Shown piece by piece: positions 37,740-51,059 of a stretch of DNA of 64,000 nucleotides (position 1 is the first letter of the stretch; the number at the start of each line of letters is the position of its first letter). The stretch covers positions 62,001 to 126,000 of the forward strand of contig WBMZ01009442.1 in assembly GCA_013400975.1 (NCBI GenBank), read 5' to 3'. Position numbers and translations under genes: made by a program. Source of the DNA: Atrichornis clamosus. Taxonomy: Eukaryota; Chordata; Aves; Passeriformes; Menuridae. The notes below the pieces were generated by a model, which searched no databases, was not told where the DNA came from, and worked only from the letters and a program-made list of their open reading frames with translations.

Positions 37740-38540
37740 ACTACAATGCTTCTTCTCCTTCCCAGTTTGATTTGAACACACAGTGTATTTACCATGACAT
37801 TCTCTTCCAGTCTTCTTCTTCAGAATTTATTTTAAATTCTCTCCTAAGCAAAGTCTCAACTCCCCATCAATCAAGAATCCCTCTTCTGTTTCAGGGCACA
37901 TCACCTCCCTAAGCATGGGTTAGGGCAGTTGCTCAGCCAAGGATTGCCTCCCTTCCCCTCTCAGAAATAACATGTCCTATGGCCACATGTATCTTCTTCA
38001 ACTTCTGTATTGCAGGGTGATCCTGTGACAGCAAGTCATCCTGATTCTTCTCAGCCCTAGGATAGCACTTCCACATCTTTCAACGTGTCTGTTGTCTTCA
38101 CTTAACAAATCCCTGGTTCATTTCAAAAACACTTGCACATTTTCCTTCTAACGTCCACCCATTTCTATCTATCACTGTAATTCTCAAAGTATTACAATGT
38201 TTCTCATATGACAGTCTGATCATGCTGAACATTGGCAATATCTCTTCACTTTATAGCATCATGAAACCTCATGATCAGCCTCCAGACTTTTGTACCACTT
38301 TCTACAGTGAAACAGCTAAACAAAATCTGTCCCCAAATATGCTGCATTGTTCTCTTCTCAGCACTACTGGTGGTCTTACAATTACCAATAGCATTTGCTC
38401 TCCAATTTATGTCAGGGAAATTAATGTCCTCCAACAGAATGCAAAGTAAAATTATTTCTGCATTAATGTTAAAGGAAACACTGGCAACATGTAAAACTGA
38501 TCTTCAAGATCTGTTCATAAAATAATTTTCTTAATTTCGT
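37740..38540 (-). mobile_element. Ancient CR1 relic, endonuclease region
   Basis: On the minus strand at about 38385-38434 the frame reads EDINFPDINWRAN. It resembles the CR1 endonuclease motif usually written 'GDFNxPDIxW', with the first catalytic-region Gly-Asp-Phe-Asn altered. On the plus strand this appears as CTCCAATTTATGTCAGGGAAATTAA, the antisense of that motif. Roughly 40 codons further, SLEADHEV resembles the later 'SDHE' motif, although the spacing is shorter than usual. The rest, to about 37740, is too degraded to align by eye. Extent and family are approximate. Confidence 0.45.
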
Positions 38541-39970
38541 CCCCAGATTGAATATCTAATGTCTTCTTTGTATGCTCCTTTTTCTCATTGTTTTTCAGCA
38601 TTCCACATCTAAACATGTATCATGCCTGCCTAGTGCATTTGCTTTCTTCTCTGAATACTGCATATCCTTCAACAGGTATTTCTCAGTTCTTCTGACTTTT
38701 CTATTACACCTCTTTTTTTTCTCCTCTATAACATTTAAATTCATGCAATGTGTTCATTATTCAGATCCCTTCACTTTGTTTTTTGGGTTCTTTACCTTAC
38801 TTCTTTCAGACTTTACCTGTTTCAATTATTTCTTTCTGATTTTGTTCAATTCTCTGGCTAAATTACATTATTTTAGCTGCAGCATCCACTTGACTGTGAC
38901 TACTCATTATTAATAATTTCTCTCTATTCCTAAACTTTCTACTCTTTAGTAGGTATTTTTGATACCCTTTACCTAATTTCACTGTTGCTGTGAAATAAAA
39001 CTTGAGTTTTCTTTGGAGATTACATGAGTGTCTCTTTAGCTTCTCTCTGCATCTATTTGTTTAAAATGTTCCTTATTAATTACCAACTTAATTCCATAAA
39101 CTGGAACCCACAAACCATCCCAGTAGCCCAGTTCTTTATGTTATCATTGCTTCTTTCTCTTTCCCCAGAAAAGATAGCAATGCTATTGAGGTCCCCTGCT
39201 TTGCTTCTCTCAAAATGCTAGCTGTCTGGTCTAGCACTAACATAGCAAGGCTGGTTATAATTTTCCCACCATAAAAACTTTTTGTCAATTTGTGTCTACT
39301 CCCATGCATCCCAGAGCCTAAAAACCAGTATTTCTTTTTGTCCTCTGGGCCTGTTCTGGTGACAAGCCCATTGATTCTTCTTAGTGAGGAATACCAATCA
39401 CAAAATCCATTTTCCATTAAGGAAGGTTCTTCCACTTGTTTGAAACTAATTTCATCTCATCTGTATTTATCTTTCAGATATGTATTGTCTATTTTCTCCA
39501 TTGTGTTCTAATCCACAGCTATCCTTCATACTTATACCTTCTTTTTTTGCACCAACACTCTCTTCCTCTCTTCTGCCTTCTGCTCTGCCTTCCATGTTTT
39601 CTTTTCTGTAGCAGCTATATTCTGTTATCCTATTTCTCTTCTGCTAGGTAGTTCTTGTTGTTGGATATGTCTTTGGATCTTCCCTTCCACTGAAATCTGT
39701 TTTCCATATCTGTGTCATCAAAAGTTATCTGCACCTCTGCAATTACTTTTGCCATCTTCTCCTGCTCCATCACGTCCCATCCCTGATATTGGACTTGACT
39801 TATGGTTGCTCTTCCAGTAGTCTAAAATTCTCTTCTAGGAGTGTGAATAACATTTAGGCCAAAAGTACCTTCTGCCATAGAAGCTCTGGAAGAAAATACT
39901 CATCCCATAAATTCTGCTGCTGGTAATCATTGTCCTCTCTCTTACTTGAGGCACTAACATCTTTCATTCC
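38541..39970. other. Pyrimidine-rich stretch of unknown origin
   Basis: The plus strand is strikingly T/C-rich for over a kilobase, so the minus strand is purine-rich, as in the more 5' part of a LINE. It follows the CR1 endonuclease relic in the position where the element's 5' half would lie. Frames such as 39136-39435 (minus) and 38572-38913 (plus) match nothing I know. Membership in the same CR1 is an inference from position and composition only. Confidence 0.3.
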
Positions 39971-42900
39971 CAATCCCAAGCATTAGCAAAACATCAGGGC
40001 AAAATGCAGACCTCACTACATAATCTCTTCCTGTATTTTTACTTATTTTCCATTATCTAAAAGAATAAGGACACAGAGTGGTCCCTCTGCATAAATTAAT
40101 GTGGTCAACATTTTCAAAAATAGGAGTTTAAACTCCCAAGCCTGTATTTGGACAATGGCTTGAATTTCCCAAATGCATGGCTGTCCATGTCTCCTAATAA
40201 CCTAGATCATTAGAAAACTGACCTGGAGCAAAATGCAGACTTCAGGGCTTAACTTTAAGCACCTTAAAAAAGATCTTGACCAAAGACTACGTACCAAATT
40301 TAAATCTCATAATTTAAAAGAACAAACACTGTCCATATAAAATATAGAAGTGAACTGCCTGCAAAAATGGATCTTTTATGTCCATCAGCAGATAATGTCT
40401 TAGAAAGGATCTGCAGAAAAACACAGATCAAAAAAATGCAAAATTTACCTCCTTGACATTACTGGGAAGCTTTGCATTTCTACTGTTTGCTGAGATCCCA
40501 GAAAAACTGAGTTACGACTGACAGGCAAATTCTGGGCATGGAATACACATAGTAATACATCTGCAAGTTAATGTGACTCTGAAATTGTATTAAATCTGGA
40601 AGTAGCTCTCCAAAATGAAATAAAATACAATGGCCTCTTACAATAAGGAGTCCAAATTAATTATACGGTCAAGCAGTGGTTGAAACTGCAGTTACATAGG
40701 GAAACAAAATAGGATACCAACCTGACTATCACTATATGCCCATGATCCTGCTGTATATCTTCCTTGACCAGATAAAGGTAGCCATGCTAAAATGAGACAA
40801 ATTGCATTAAACTGTCAGTCCATCGTTATGACATTTTCAGGAGGAAGTTTACTGAGTATTGGTACATCCACCTTCAAGAATGCCCAAAGCCCTCTACAGA
40901 ATGTATATGGGAAAGGAAACAGTGCCAAAAACCTCATAAATGCCATGATACAACTGAGAGATGTCTATGTTATACAGAGAATGCATCCTACTAGGAAAAA
41001 AGGATAATCCTTGTCACAGAGGTATACAGACTCTGTATTTTTAGCACGTCTGGAATTCCCAAGAAAGTTAGTGGAAATTTCCACCCAATAAGAAAGGCTA
41101 CTGGCTCCTTTTCCCAAAGAAAACTTAAGAATGATTTGGTAATGGGTAAATGTTTTTAAGATATTCATTCTTAGTATTATTTTCTTTCCCCTAGTAAAGC
41201 AGAAGTTATAATTACTTGGTGAGAAATCATAGCTGTGAATAGCTAGTTATTGTTGGCATCACACCCAAGTGCCACAACATTTTTTCCCACCTACTGTGTA
41301 GCATAGCTGGCAAGTCCTTGAAAATTAATGACCTACTCAGAAACAAATATTTGGACAATATTTTGTGAAGGCTGGAATGGTCTTTACTGCTAATATTGAG
41401 GGATAAGCAGCTATGCAGAACCAAGAGAACTCCCGGAAAGACTACATAAATGTAAGAATCAATCTTCTCCATCTCTCCTTGTCCCTAACATAGAGGAGTC
41501 AGTCATTGACTCCTGATTTCTAATGTGAACTACTAAACTCCAGCATAAAGCTAATACTCTAGTAAAATGAAACACACTTAAAATCAAATTTCTGGTGAAA
41601 AGCGGTGAAAAAGAAACATAAAGTGCCTTTTTTAGTTTTGGTTGCCTACTTTTATGTCTTTTTCTCTTACTATATCCAGAATCTTTTTTTTCACGTACAC
41701 AAATTCTGAGAGTAGAAAATGCTATTCAACAAGGCATCAAGAATTTTTTTTTCTGGCAGAACTATGTTCAGGAACTTGTACTGATTACAGCACAATGCAT
41801 TAATATTGCACAATATTGCACAATAGTATTAACCTGTCCAACATTCTTTGTGTGAATAGAATAGCTGCCCTCAGTTACAATACTCTTCACAGGAACTGTA
41901 GTGGCACAGGAACTGAGCACACTAAAAGTCTCTAAAAAGAGTGAAACAGAGAAATTACCTTCTTTCAAGGGAAATCATTGCTATTTACATCACCACATTG
42001 AACATTTACTGAAAAATTATGTTAGAGAGTAATGATATGGAAAAAAACTTCACTGGAAATTTAAGCATGCAGGTATCATATTCTGGTAAAAATATTTCAA
42101 ATTCAGTGCAATGGAGGGCCTGTGCAAATCAGAATCTGTTTGTTTACTTAATACACCCTCTTACGTCTGCAAAGCTGTAAATTACTATATCAGTTACAAG
42201 GAAGAGGGGACCCAGGCCCAAAAATTAATTACAGGAGTGTATGCACAATCTGAATCCTTTTCGAATTTTCTGAAATCTAATGAGTTCAAATAATTATGGA
42301 CTTGGGAAACAAATTATCAATCTGTTTTCTATCAAGAAGACAATTGCATAAAGAAGACTCACTTGGAGCCCAATGCTGAGTAATAAACCACCCATGCAGT
42401 TTCCATTTTTGACTTTTGATTTTGGGGGATGTGTGAAATAAGCTGCAGATGACAGTCAAAAGCACAGACTTTGGTAGCTTCTTTCCAATGAATATATTTT
42501 CCTGGACACTTGCTGTTCTGGATTTTTACAGTGTGAAAGTAAAAAGAAACAGTTGTGCAGTTTAACTGAGGTTTCATTTGAAGGAATTGCACGATGGTTT
42601 CATTACTGAGATGGCAAGTACAGCTCAATCTAGTCAATATGGAATTTCCTTTTTCCATTCTCTAGATATAACAGGATACAACAGGCAGTGAAATAGGCAC
42701 TTAGTCACTGGGTTTTTTTACAAATCTTTTTAATTCCCTTATTGCCCAATCTTGCAGTTGCGATCTTGCCAACATTTTTTTTTTTACATAATTCCTGCAA
42801 AAGCAGACCCTTACATGTGAAATATAAATAAAATAACCTTTAGCTGCCTTCCATGGATTTCCATCCATAAAACTACAAATTAAAAAAAAATATTAATAGA

Positions 42901-43690
42901 AATAATGTGACATCTCTTTAAAGACACCATCTAATAGGCTAACTAAATGTGATAACTATGGGCCTGGTTCATGACATTACATCATTTTATTCCTCACAGG
43001 ACTTAGCACCACAAGAAAGTGCCATTAACAGAATGGACTTCCCTACATCCAACACATGCCTTAAGTACTGCAGGAACTAACTTTTGAGTATTCAGAAGTC
43101 TGCTCATAGTTTCCAAGAAAATGGAGAAGCAATGAGATTTGCAGCAATAGGCTTAACTCTGGCTGCATAATTATACCAAATTTGGTTCAGAGCCTTGGAG
43201 TTACCTTTTTAGTGACTGAACATTTACTGTACATAGTCAGATCCATGCACCTGTGTCCTAGGAGTGGATTTCTATCTCACCTTTTCCCCTCTCTGAAGAA
43301 ATCCCACATTTTTCACTAGGCCTTTTATAGTTCATTCACGCCCTCTCTTTGGATTTAAGACTACTTAGGTTTTCGTCTTAGGTCTTTTGTCTTTTTACTT
43401 AGGTCTTTGCCGACCTTATGTAAACATCTGTTTGGATGAACTCCAAGTAGTCTTATGCAATAATACATACTGAAGATAAATAATAGGTTGAAAGAGATAC
43501 ACTTAAGAAAAGACTGCAAAATTACTATATAGAAATTTTCTATTGGTTATTTTGTAACCTTTTCTAATGCTGTGGAAACCAAAATGGACAAAAAGGCAGT
43601 CATTTTTTCCAAGTAAAATCAGCAGAACTTGACTGGTAACATTCAAACATGAGCAATATCAATTATATTGTACAAAACTAATAATTTGTA
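39971..43690. other. No gene recognised
   Basis: AT-rich DNA with short frames. Local repetition includes TTGCACAATA units near 41806-41826 and repeated CTTAGGTCTTT words near 43366-43408. No gene or transposon was assigned. Confidence 0.55.
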
Positions 43691-43698
43691 TCAGAAAT

Positions 43699-44262
43699 AG
43701 TGTGGCCAGAAGGACTAGGGAAGTGATAGTTGCCCTGTACTCGGCACTGGTGAGGTTCCTGTATTGAGTTTTGGGCCCCTCACTACAGGAAAGATATTGA
43801 GGTGCTGGAGCGTGTCCAGAAAAGGGCAACAGAGCTGGAGAAGGGTCTGGAGCACGTCTGATGAGGAATAGGTGAGGAAACTGGGGTTGTTTAGTGTGAA
43901 GGAAAGGAGTTTGAGAGCAGACCTTATCACTCTCTGCAGCTACCTAAAAGAAAGCTGTGTGAGGTGGGGGTCAGTCTCTAATCCAAGGTAAGAAGTGACA
44001 GGACGAGAGGAGATGGCCTCAAGTTGCACAAGGGGAGGTTTAGATTCAATATTAGGAAAAATTTGTTTGTAGAAAGAGTTGTCAAGTATTGGAACAGGCT
44101 TCCCAGGGAAGAGGTTGAGTTGCCATCCCTGGAAGTGTTCAAAAAACATGTGAATATAGTATCTGAGGACATGGTTTAGTGGTGAACATAGTGGTGGTGT
44201 TAGGTTGATGGCTGGACTTGATGAACTTAGAGGTCTTTTCCAACCTTAACAATTTGAAGAGT
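43699..44262 (+). mobile_element. CR1 LINE 3' end, 5'-truncated
   Basis: The sequence follows the CR1 3' end in order. It starts with GTGGCCAGAAGGACTAGGGAA, then CTGTACTCGGCACTGGTGAGG, TTGGGCCCCTCACTACAGGAAAG, GTGCTGGAGCGTGTCCAGA, a degraded RT tail, and the 3' untranslated block ending in GGACTTGATGAAC and CTTTTCCAACCTTAACAA. The usual terminal eight-base repeats (ATTCTATG-like) are eroded. The copy is truncated at its 5' side, as most CR1 insertions are. Frames at 43715-44172 on the minus strand are its shadow. Confidence 0.9.
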
Positions 44263-47200
44263 CCATAAATTTTTTTCCTGGATAAACCAGTCATCTCTTC
44301 AAGTTGTTGGGAAGTTGCATTGTGTGACTTGGTACTGGAACCACAATGAGATATAATTACCAAATATAATTTTAAAAGAAATAGGTAATATAGACTTTCA
44401 TTAATGTTGTCACCAGTGCCTAGATGTTGACTTCCTAAAAAACTTCCATCCTATTTCTTCAGTACTGTTTCATGCCTCTCCTCCTTGACCATTTGACTAT
44501 CTTTTAAAACACCCTATTTCCTCTGATAATTAAACAAATATGGAAAAGAAGCTTCACACAAGAAAAAACAAAACCTCATCTCTGTTCCAGATTGTTCCCC
44601 CTTTCATACATCTTCATGCTGTACTGTACCTTCTTGGAAACTGTCCTTATATTAGTTCTTAATAATCAATTAAAATCTGTATATTCAATCAAACCTATTC
44701 AAACACATTGCTTTCATTATTTACTATTTTCACATCAGTGATAATGATCAGTAGGAGCTTCATCAGGATTGCAAAAGTCTCGATAAATTCTCTAAATCAA
44801 AGGCAGTTTTCAGTTTTTTATATATTTTTAGGCCATTCTTTTTCTTAATGGCAAGTTTTCATATGTTTGATTCTAAAGACAGATTATGTATGCAAGGGTT
44901 CGGATATGTTTTGTACACTCCAAATACATTCTGAAAAACAGAGTATGGAATATTTTCCTCTTTCACTTGCCTGCAGCCCCCTCTTCTCAATCTCTCGCCT
45001 TCATACCTTTTTTATTAGTGCTGTAATTTAAATACAAAATGAGCTTACCATGTACCTAGCCTAATCAGATCTGACTACATATGAATGATACTTGGGATTA
45101 TGCCCTGCATGAGGACATTCATTACCTCCCTGAGGTCATAATTTTACTGTTGAGGCTTATGATCAGGAAGACTAATCAGTCTTGTGGTGTACACTTCAGG
45201 ATTTCATTATTATGAGATAATTTTTTTTCTCCAAATGTTGAAAGAAACTAGAAGTACAACCCACTTTTTTATATCCATTTGATAGATTATTTCATATTTG
45301 TTTTTCTTTACTCTACTTTAGGGACCAGAACTGTGTTCTAAGAAAAGAAGGAACAAAAATTTAAAAGACTTTATGAAGTGTATAGAGTGCACTGGCCTTT
45401 TTAATTGTGTGACACACATAAGGCAAGAGCATAAGCCCACAAAATTTCACAATGGTAGCTCAGAAGAATCAACTGTACGTGAAATGTGACAGTTTCTTGT
45501 GTGCCTACTCTCTCAGGTGATCTACACTGAGAAACACTTGAAGAATCAAATTCTTTTCAGGATCCCTGAAGTCCAGATATTTCATCCATGCAGCACTCAG
45601 ATACAGTTTTGGAAAGAGGAAGCAAACAGTTTGCATTTTCTTCCCATGTCCTGTAGACTCTGACAACAGACATAGAAGTTACACAGTTGGGGTCTCAATT
45701 TATTTTTCTAACAAATTTATTTTCCTTTGTTATCATGAGTCCAAACATCAGTGTCCTCTTCCTCCATCTTTTCCCAATGAAAAATATACTTAGTGCATAA
45801 CATCTTGTGGGTAAAGGGTGTGAGTTGATAGCACACTTTCACATCCTAGGATTTTAATGGCTTTTAAGCATACAAAGATCCCATGGCAGGGAAGTCCTGA
45901 ATTCATGCTGACTTTTCAACAGACATCTGTTATCATGGCTTAGCACAACACATAACTATGCACTGAAACATATATTGGACTGGTTCCTAGCAGTGACATG
46001 CTTTACATGCTTGAAGTGCAGTCTGCTCGCATGCTCTGCTGAATCCCATTTACTTATCTTTGGGAAAAATAAAATACTATTTCAGTGTGCCACCTGAAGC
46101 ATCACTGGCAAAAAAAAGTAAGACATTTAGCATATGTGAGCATCTGTGGCATATCTTCTCAGTGAATAGAATGCATAAAAAGGTTCCTCTTACATTAACT
46201 TAACAAGTAGGAGCTCTAGCTGTGGACCATGACTGTAGCACACAACAGAAAGACAGTTTCTCCTCCAAAAACCTGACTCTAAAAGAATGAGAAAGATGAC
46301 AGAGATGAAAAAAAGGCTAGAAAGTATTTTAGATGGTGATAAGAAGTGAAATAAATATTTGTCTGCTATGTACTTACACTTGCACCCTAGCAGTCTACCC
46401 ACTTATATTTTTTGCAGACATCAGCAAAGACAAATTTTAAAGAGAGCTGTGAAAGATACAACGTGGAATGGCCTGGCTTTGCAAGTTTTACAGGGAGCTC
46501 TTCCCAATTGTATCCTGCAGCATCACTTGACAAACTTTGATTAGAAACTTTAAGAGCTGAAAAAGCTCTTTGCAGTAAAATTATGTAGGATGACCACCAG
46601 GGACTCTGCTTCCTTTCCTGATTATCTGTTAAAATGCTGATAGTCAGCACTATACAAGACTTAAATTTATTACAACCATAAGGGAAGACATCAGAGAGGA
46701 AGAAATAATTTATACGATCTACTTCCTGGGTAATTTTTGGGTTTTTTCTGGAATATTTCAGTGACTTCCCTAATGTTTTCATCATTTGCTAATTTTTATT
46801 TACCTTTCCTCTGTAGACTCACATAAAAAATCTAAAGTTCTACTTTTAATCAAATAAGCAATTTAGCATTACTTTTGTTTTCAGTATTTTTAAGTGTAAC
46901 TCACCATGAAGTTTCTTGTACAAAAATTTACAGAAGTTGCCTATGAACTTTTACTCTTCAATATTGAAATAATTGAGGAGAAAAAATTATTTCCTTCTAG
47001 GCCCATTAAATACAGGCTGAATTCAGGGGCAGAAAGCAAGCAGCAAAAATTGGCTTCAAGACATTAAATGATTTACAGTAAAATATTAGCACTCTTTGTT
47101 TGTTCCAGAGATATATAATATATAATAAAAGTTTTTTTCATATGCATTTTTAAATTACAAACTGGTATCTTATTTTTAAAAATATTTTAAAACTGCAGCC

Positions 47201-49960
47201 AACTCTATTTGAATTATCTCTAGGTTTATATTATGAAACTCAGCTTGGCAGGTTTTTCTTTGATACATATGATTTACAGATATGCCACATCAGCTCCACG
47301 CTCCTTGTTTTAAAATGAGTTATAGTTTTATAACTCATACTTACCAAGTTATGCCAGCAGAAATGGCTTTCACCAAAGGGCTTAGTCCTCTCCATACTTA
47401 ACACAGAAGTCAGTAAAAGACAGAAGAGCTCAGTGGTTCCTCACATTTATGTATTTAAAGGCATTGAATATGTAAAAGTTCCTCACTCAAAAAGTGTTGC
47501 ATAAAATAAGTTGACAGAAAGGATGCATAGCGGGTCTGCTGTTCTGTTCCTTGGTCAGATCTGTAGTCTGTGGTGTCATCTCTAGCTGCTTTATTTGATC
47601 TAAGTGTGATTCATGTGCATGTAAATATGAAGTTTGATAATAGCAGGGCTTATTCTGAAATGTGCAATTGGATTTTGCTTCAGTAAGAAAGATGGAGAAA
47701 AAAATCAAGAATATCAAAAGTTGGCACAACAAGAACTGCATATGCAAAACTACAAGTATAATTGAAAGGCTGGATTCAAGCCCTTTTGAGCAGCAAAGCG
47801 GTTTAATCTGGTAGAATCTTGATCACATAATGGCAACTAATTCAAACACTCATTCACTCTTAAGGATTATGGTAAAGGAAATGATTTGGAGCCAAGGGAT
47901 CTTAGAGTGTGTGAGATTTTATCACCATTAGTACATATTATCCTCAGCAAGAACAGCAGGATTTAGACAAATACAAAGAATCTCTCACAATGTTTTCTTA
48001 GCAAAATGTGGTATTTTTGAAAGGAAAAAGAAAAAAAAAGAAAGCTTTATATATCCAGGCAGTTTTGGAGATAGTAATCCCCATCCCAAACTCAACTTTT
48101 AAAGTGCATGGAAAGATGGAATGCAGAGGCTGACAGAAAAGATTTAGAAGCTCAAACAGGAAGGTAAACGAAGCAGTGCAAGAAAAGCAAAACAATTTTC
48201 ACTGACTGATCACCATAGCCTAATTAGATCACCAGCATTGTATCCAGTTCCCTCACCTAACAGCCACTGAGGCATAACGACACAAAAGAAATCACCGAGA
48301 GAGTTAGGAAAGCAACGAGCAGTGGAAAGTTCCATGAAGTGTTCCTGCTGCCGATGGCTTACAGGGATGCTCAGAAATGACACTTCATGTGTATTTTGTC
48401 ATAAATGCACCACTGGGACATCTGAATTAGAGTCAAGGATTTCTGTGTTGAATGACTTTGACAGCAATAAACTGCTTAGTAATTTTATATTTAACATAGA
48501 AAATTATTTCCAAAGTACTTTTTGGACACCAGCTCAAAAGTATAGCCACTTTTTGACTTGTCTGACTAATGTATACCTCTCACAGTGCATCATGCCAGTA
48601 AAACTGTTTTTCTGAAGTTAAGTCTTTGTTGTGACTGTTTCCCATTTTAATTACATGGAAAAGCTGGATTGTTTTTCCAGAATCTGTTGCTTGGCGTAAG
48701 AGATAATGAGTCCCTCAACCATGCATTACATTTCTGCAAATGAAGGGCCTAATTTAACCCATGTCATGTCTTATAACTCCAATTCGGTGTCCTAAAGAGT
48801 ACCGTATTTTATTAGTCCAGCCTTGTCACTGTCATTCATGGTGATAGAATATTTAAGAGAAACATACAGATGCTGAACCATGGACACAGACGACACAGTG
48901 GCATTTGGCTTACAGTGAGCTGGTTGGTTAGCTGTGCTTTCTTGACCAGTGTGAAACGTGAGCCTTTCATTTCTCACTTCCATGTGACTATCCTTTTTTC
49001 TCCAGATGCCCTTTTAATGGTTATTTCCCCCTTTTTTTGGCGTAACCTATGGTACCTTTTGTTTGAGTTGATGCTGCTTGCCTAGGGAAAATGCTGGGTT
49101 TAGGCACAGATCATGTAGGTTGCTGTATATGGCATGAGTTGCAGGGAGTGGAAGGACAGCCTCAGCCTTACTCTTCACCTTCTCTGTGTTCTCAGAAGGA
49201 ATTGGGGCAGTGAGAAATGTCTGGGCAGAGAAAACCACCTTACTTCCTCTGCCAGCAAGAAGATCTGTAAAAGCTCAATGGCTCCACCAGTACTAACTGG
49301 CTCAGCTCACTTCCACTCCCCTTTGAAGCAGCAAACAGCAAAAGGTGTCTACTTTTCGGGGGTGTTCTGGGCAGTGTGGCGAAAGGTATTCCAAGCTAAT
49401 TCTTGCTTTGTTATGCTGTTAGTCATATTTTGATTTCCTCTCATTTTACGTTTCATCTGTCTCCAAAGCCTTTCATTTGTGATTAGTTTTAAGCCACGGG
49501 TCTAAATGTGCCTGCCCATATAGAGCCAGCCTACAGATACAGTCTATAAAGAAGTGGAATTCAGGTAGCAATAGCTTTCACATCTCTTCAAGTTGCAATG
49601 CAATACAGTAAAACAGTTTTTACAGTAGTAGAAGTATGTAGGATTTGACTTTGAAAGCAAGATTCCTGTTTCTACATGGCATATAGTTCTTGTTATTCTA
49701 GCCTTAACATCAGTTCATAAAAACTTACTCTATTTTTTCAGTTCACATGGTATTAACTCAGTGCACTTATTTGTTAAGGATCTATTAATTAATTTTATTC
49801 TTGAGTCTTATTATTTTTAATACTATGAATTTGCTAATAAACAAGACCAAATTCTCTTAATCTTGGTGCTTTATAATGAGGGTATTTATGAAGACTTATA
49901 CACATCAACACTGATTTTTAATTATGTATGCATAAAATATATAAAGACATAGCCATGTAT
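44263..49960. other. No gene recognised
   Basis: A 5.7-kb AT-rich stretch. The longest frame (46387-46785, minus, 132 codons) has no recognisable domain and includes no splice or start context of note. No repeat family could be assigned. Confidence 0.55.
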
Positions 49961-49965
49961 GTCCT

Positions 49966-50080
<115 letters not shown>

Positions 50081-50105
50081 TACACATACAAAAGACATTG
50101 ATAAA

Positions 50106-50124
50106 TTTTTTTTTTTTTTTTTTT
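50106..50124. repeat. T homopolymer, 19 bases
   Basis: A run of 19 Ts lies 30 bases after the AT microsatellite. Read on the minus strand it is a poly-A. It could be a retroposon tail, but no recognisable element lies beside it on the proper side. Confidence 0.9.
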
Positions 50125-50125
50125 A

Positions 50126-50720
50126 CTAATTGGTACATAAAAACATCAACAATTTTGGATCCTTACTTTGTCACCAGTAGGGTCAGTTTCTAACAAAGCC
50201 AAGAAAAATTCCTCTGTATATAAGCTGGCATTTTATTTATCACATCTACTTGCCAATAACCTTCCACTTAATACAGGAATAACATGTAAAAGTAGGGTCA
50301 AACCACTTCTACAGATCTTTATTGCTTCATAAATAAACAAGTCGTTTAATATGACTAAATAAAATTATAGAGATACTAGAAATGAAGACAGTAAAGCAAA
50401 TTGAAAAGAACAGGGTTATTATCCTAAACCACAGCATCACTGGAAAACTTATCAAAATTCTGATTATTGACTAACTTCTGTTTCCAATGTGGTATAAACA
50501 GAAACCATATTCCTTGAATAGAGGGATGCATAACAGTGGCAGGAGTGGCAACTTCTTAGTAATATGGTAATAATGAGAACATTGTTGAAACACACTCCTG
50601 TCTGCACTGCTAAAGGAGTCTTGGTGGCATGGTCTCAGAAAAGAACTACAGGAACAGAAGACAGTCTGGGAATAGTTCTTTTGCAGTGAGAGAGTGACAG
50701 AAGCTCTATTCATTTAGTTA
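50126..50720. other. No gene recognised
   Basis: AT-rich DNA between the microsatellite and the CR1 end at 50724. Only short frames are present. Confidence 0.5.
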
Positions 50721-50723
50721 ACT

Positions 50724-51003
50724 AATCACAGAATTAACTAGGTTGGAAAAGACCTTTGAGACCATCAAGTCCAACCTATGACCTAACACCACCTCATCAA
50801 CTAAACCATGGCCCTGAGTGCCACATCCAGTGTTTTTTTAGCCCCGTCCAGGGACAGTGACCACCCCCCTACCTGGGCAGCCCATTCCAGTGCCCAGTCA
50901 CTCTTTCAGTGGAGAATTTTTTCCTAATGTCTAGCCTAAATTTCTCCTGGTGCAGCTTAAGGCTATGTCCTCTCGTCCTGTCACTGGCTGCCTGAGAGAG
51001 AAA
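50724..51003 (-). mobile_element. CR1 LINE 3' end, younger copy
   Basis: The plus strand reads as antisense CR1 3' end in order. It has ATCACAGAATTAACTAGGTTGG, AAAAGACCTTTGAGACCATCAAG, CACCTCATCAACTAAACCATGG, GCCACATCCAGT, GGGCAGCCCATTCCAGTGCCC, and CTCTCGTCCTGTCACTGGCTGCCTG. The element ends abruptly near 51003, a 5' truncation. It belongs to the same broad CR1 group as the copy at 43699-44262: both share GGTGTTAGGT and GGACTTGATG in sense. It is the best preserved transposon in the window. Confidence 0.92.
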
Positions 51004-51059
51004 GTGATTGGATCATATTCTACAATATCCACGTGGGGAAGAGATTTTTGATAAAAAAT

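Noticed and set aside
46387..46785. 132-codon open frame on the minus strand
   Set aside because: No motif, signal or splice support; surrounding DNA is unremarkable.
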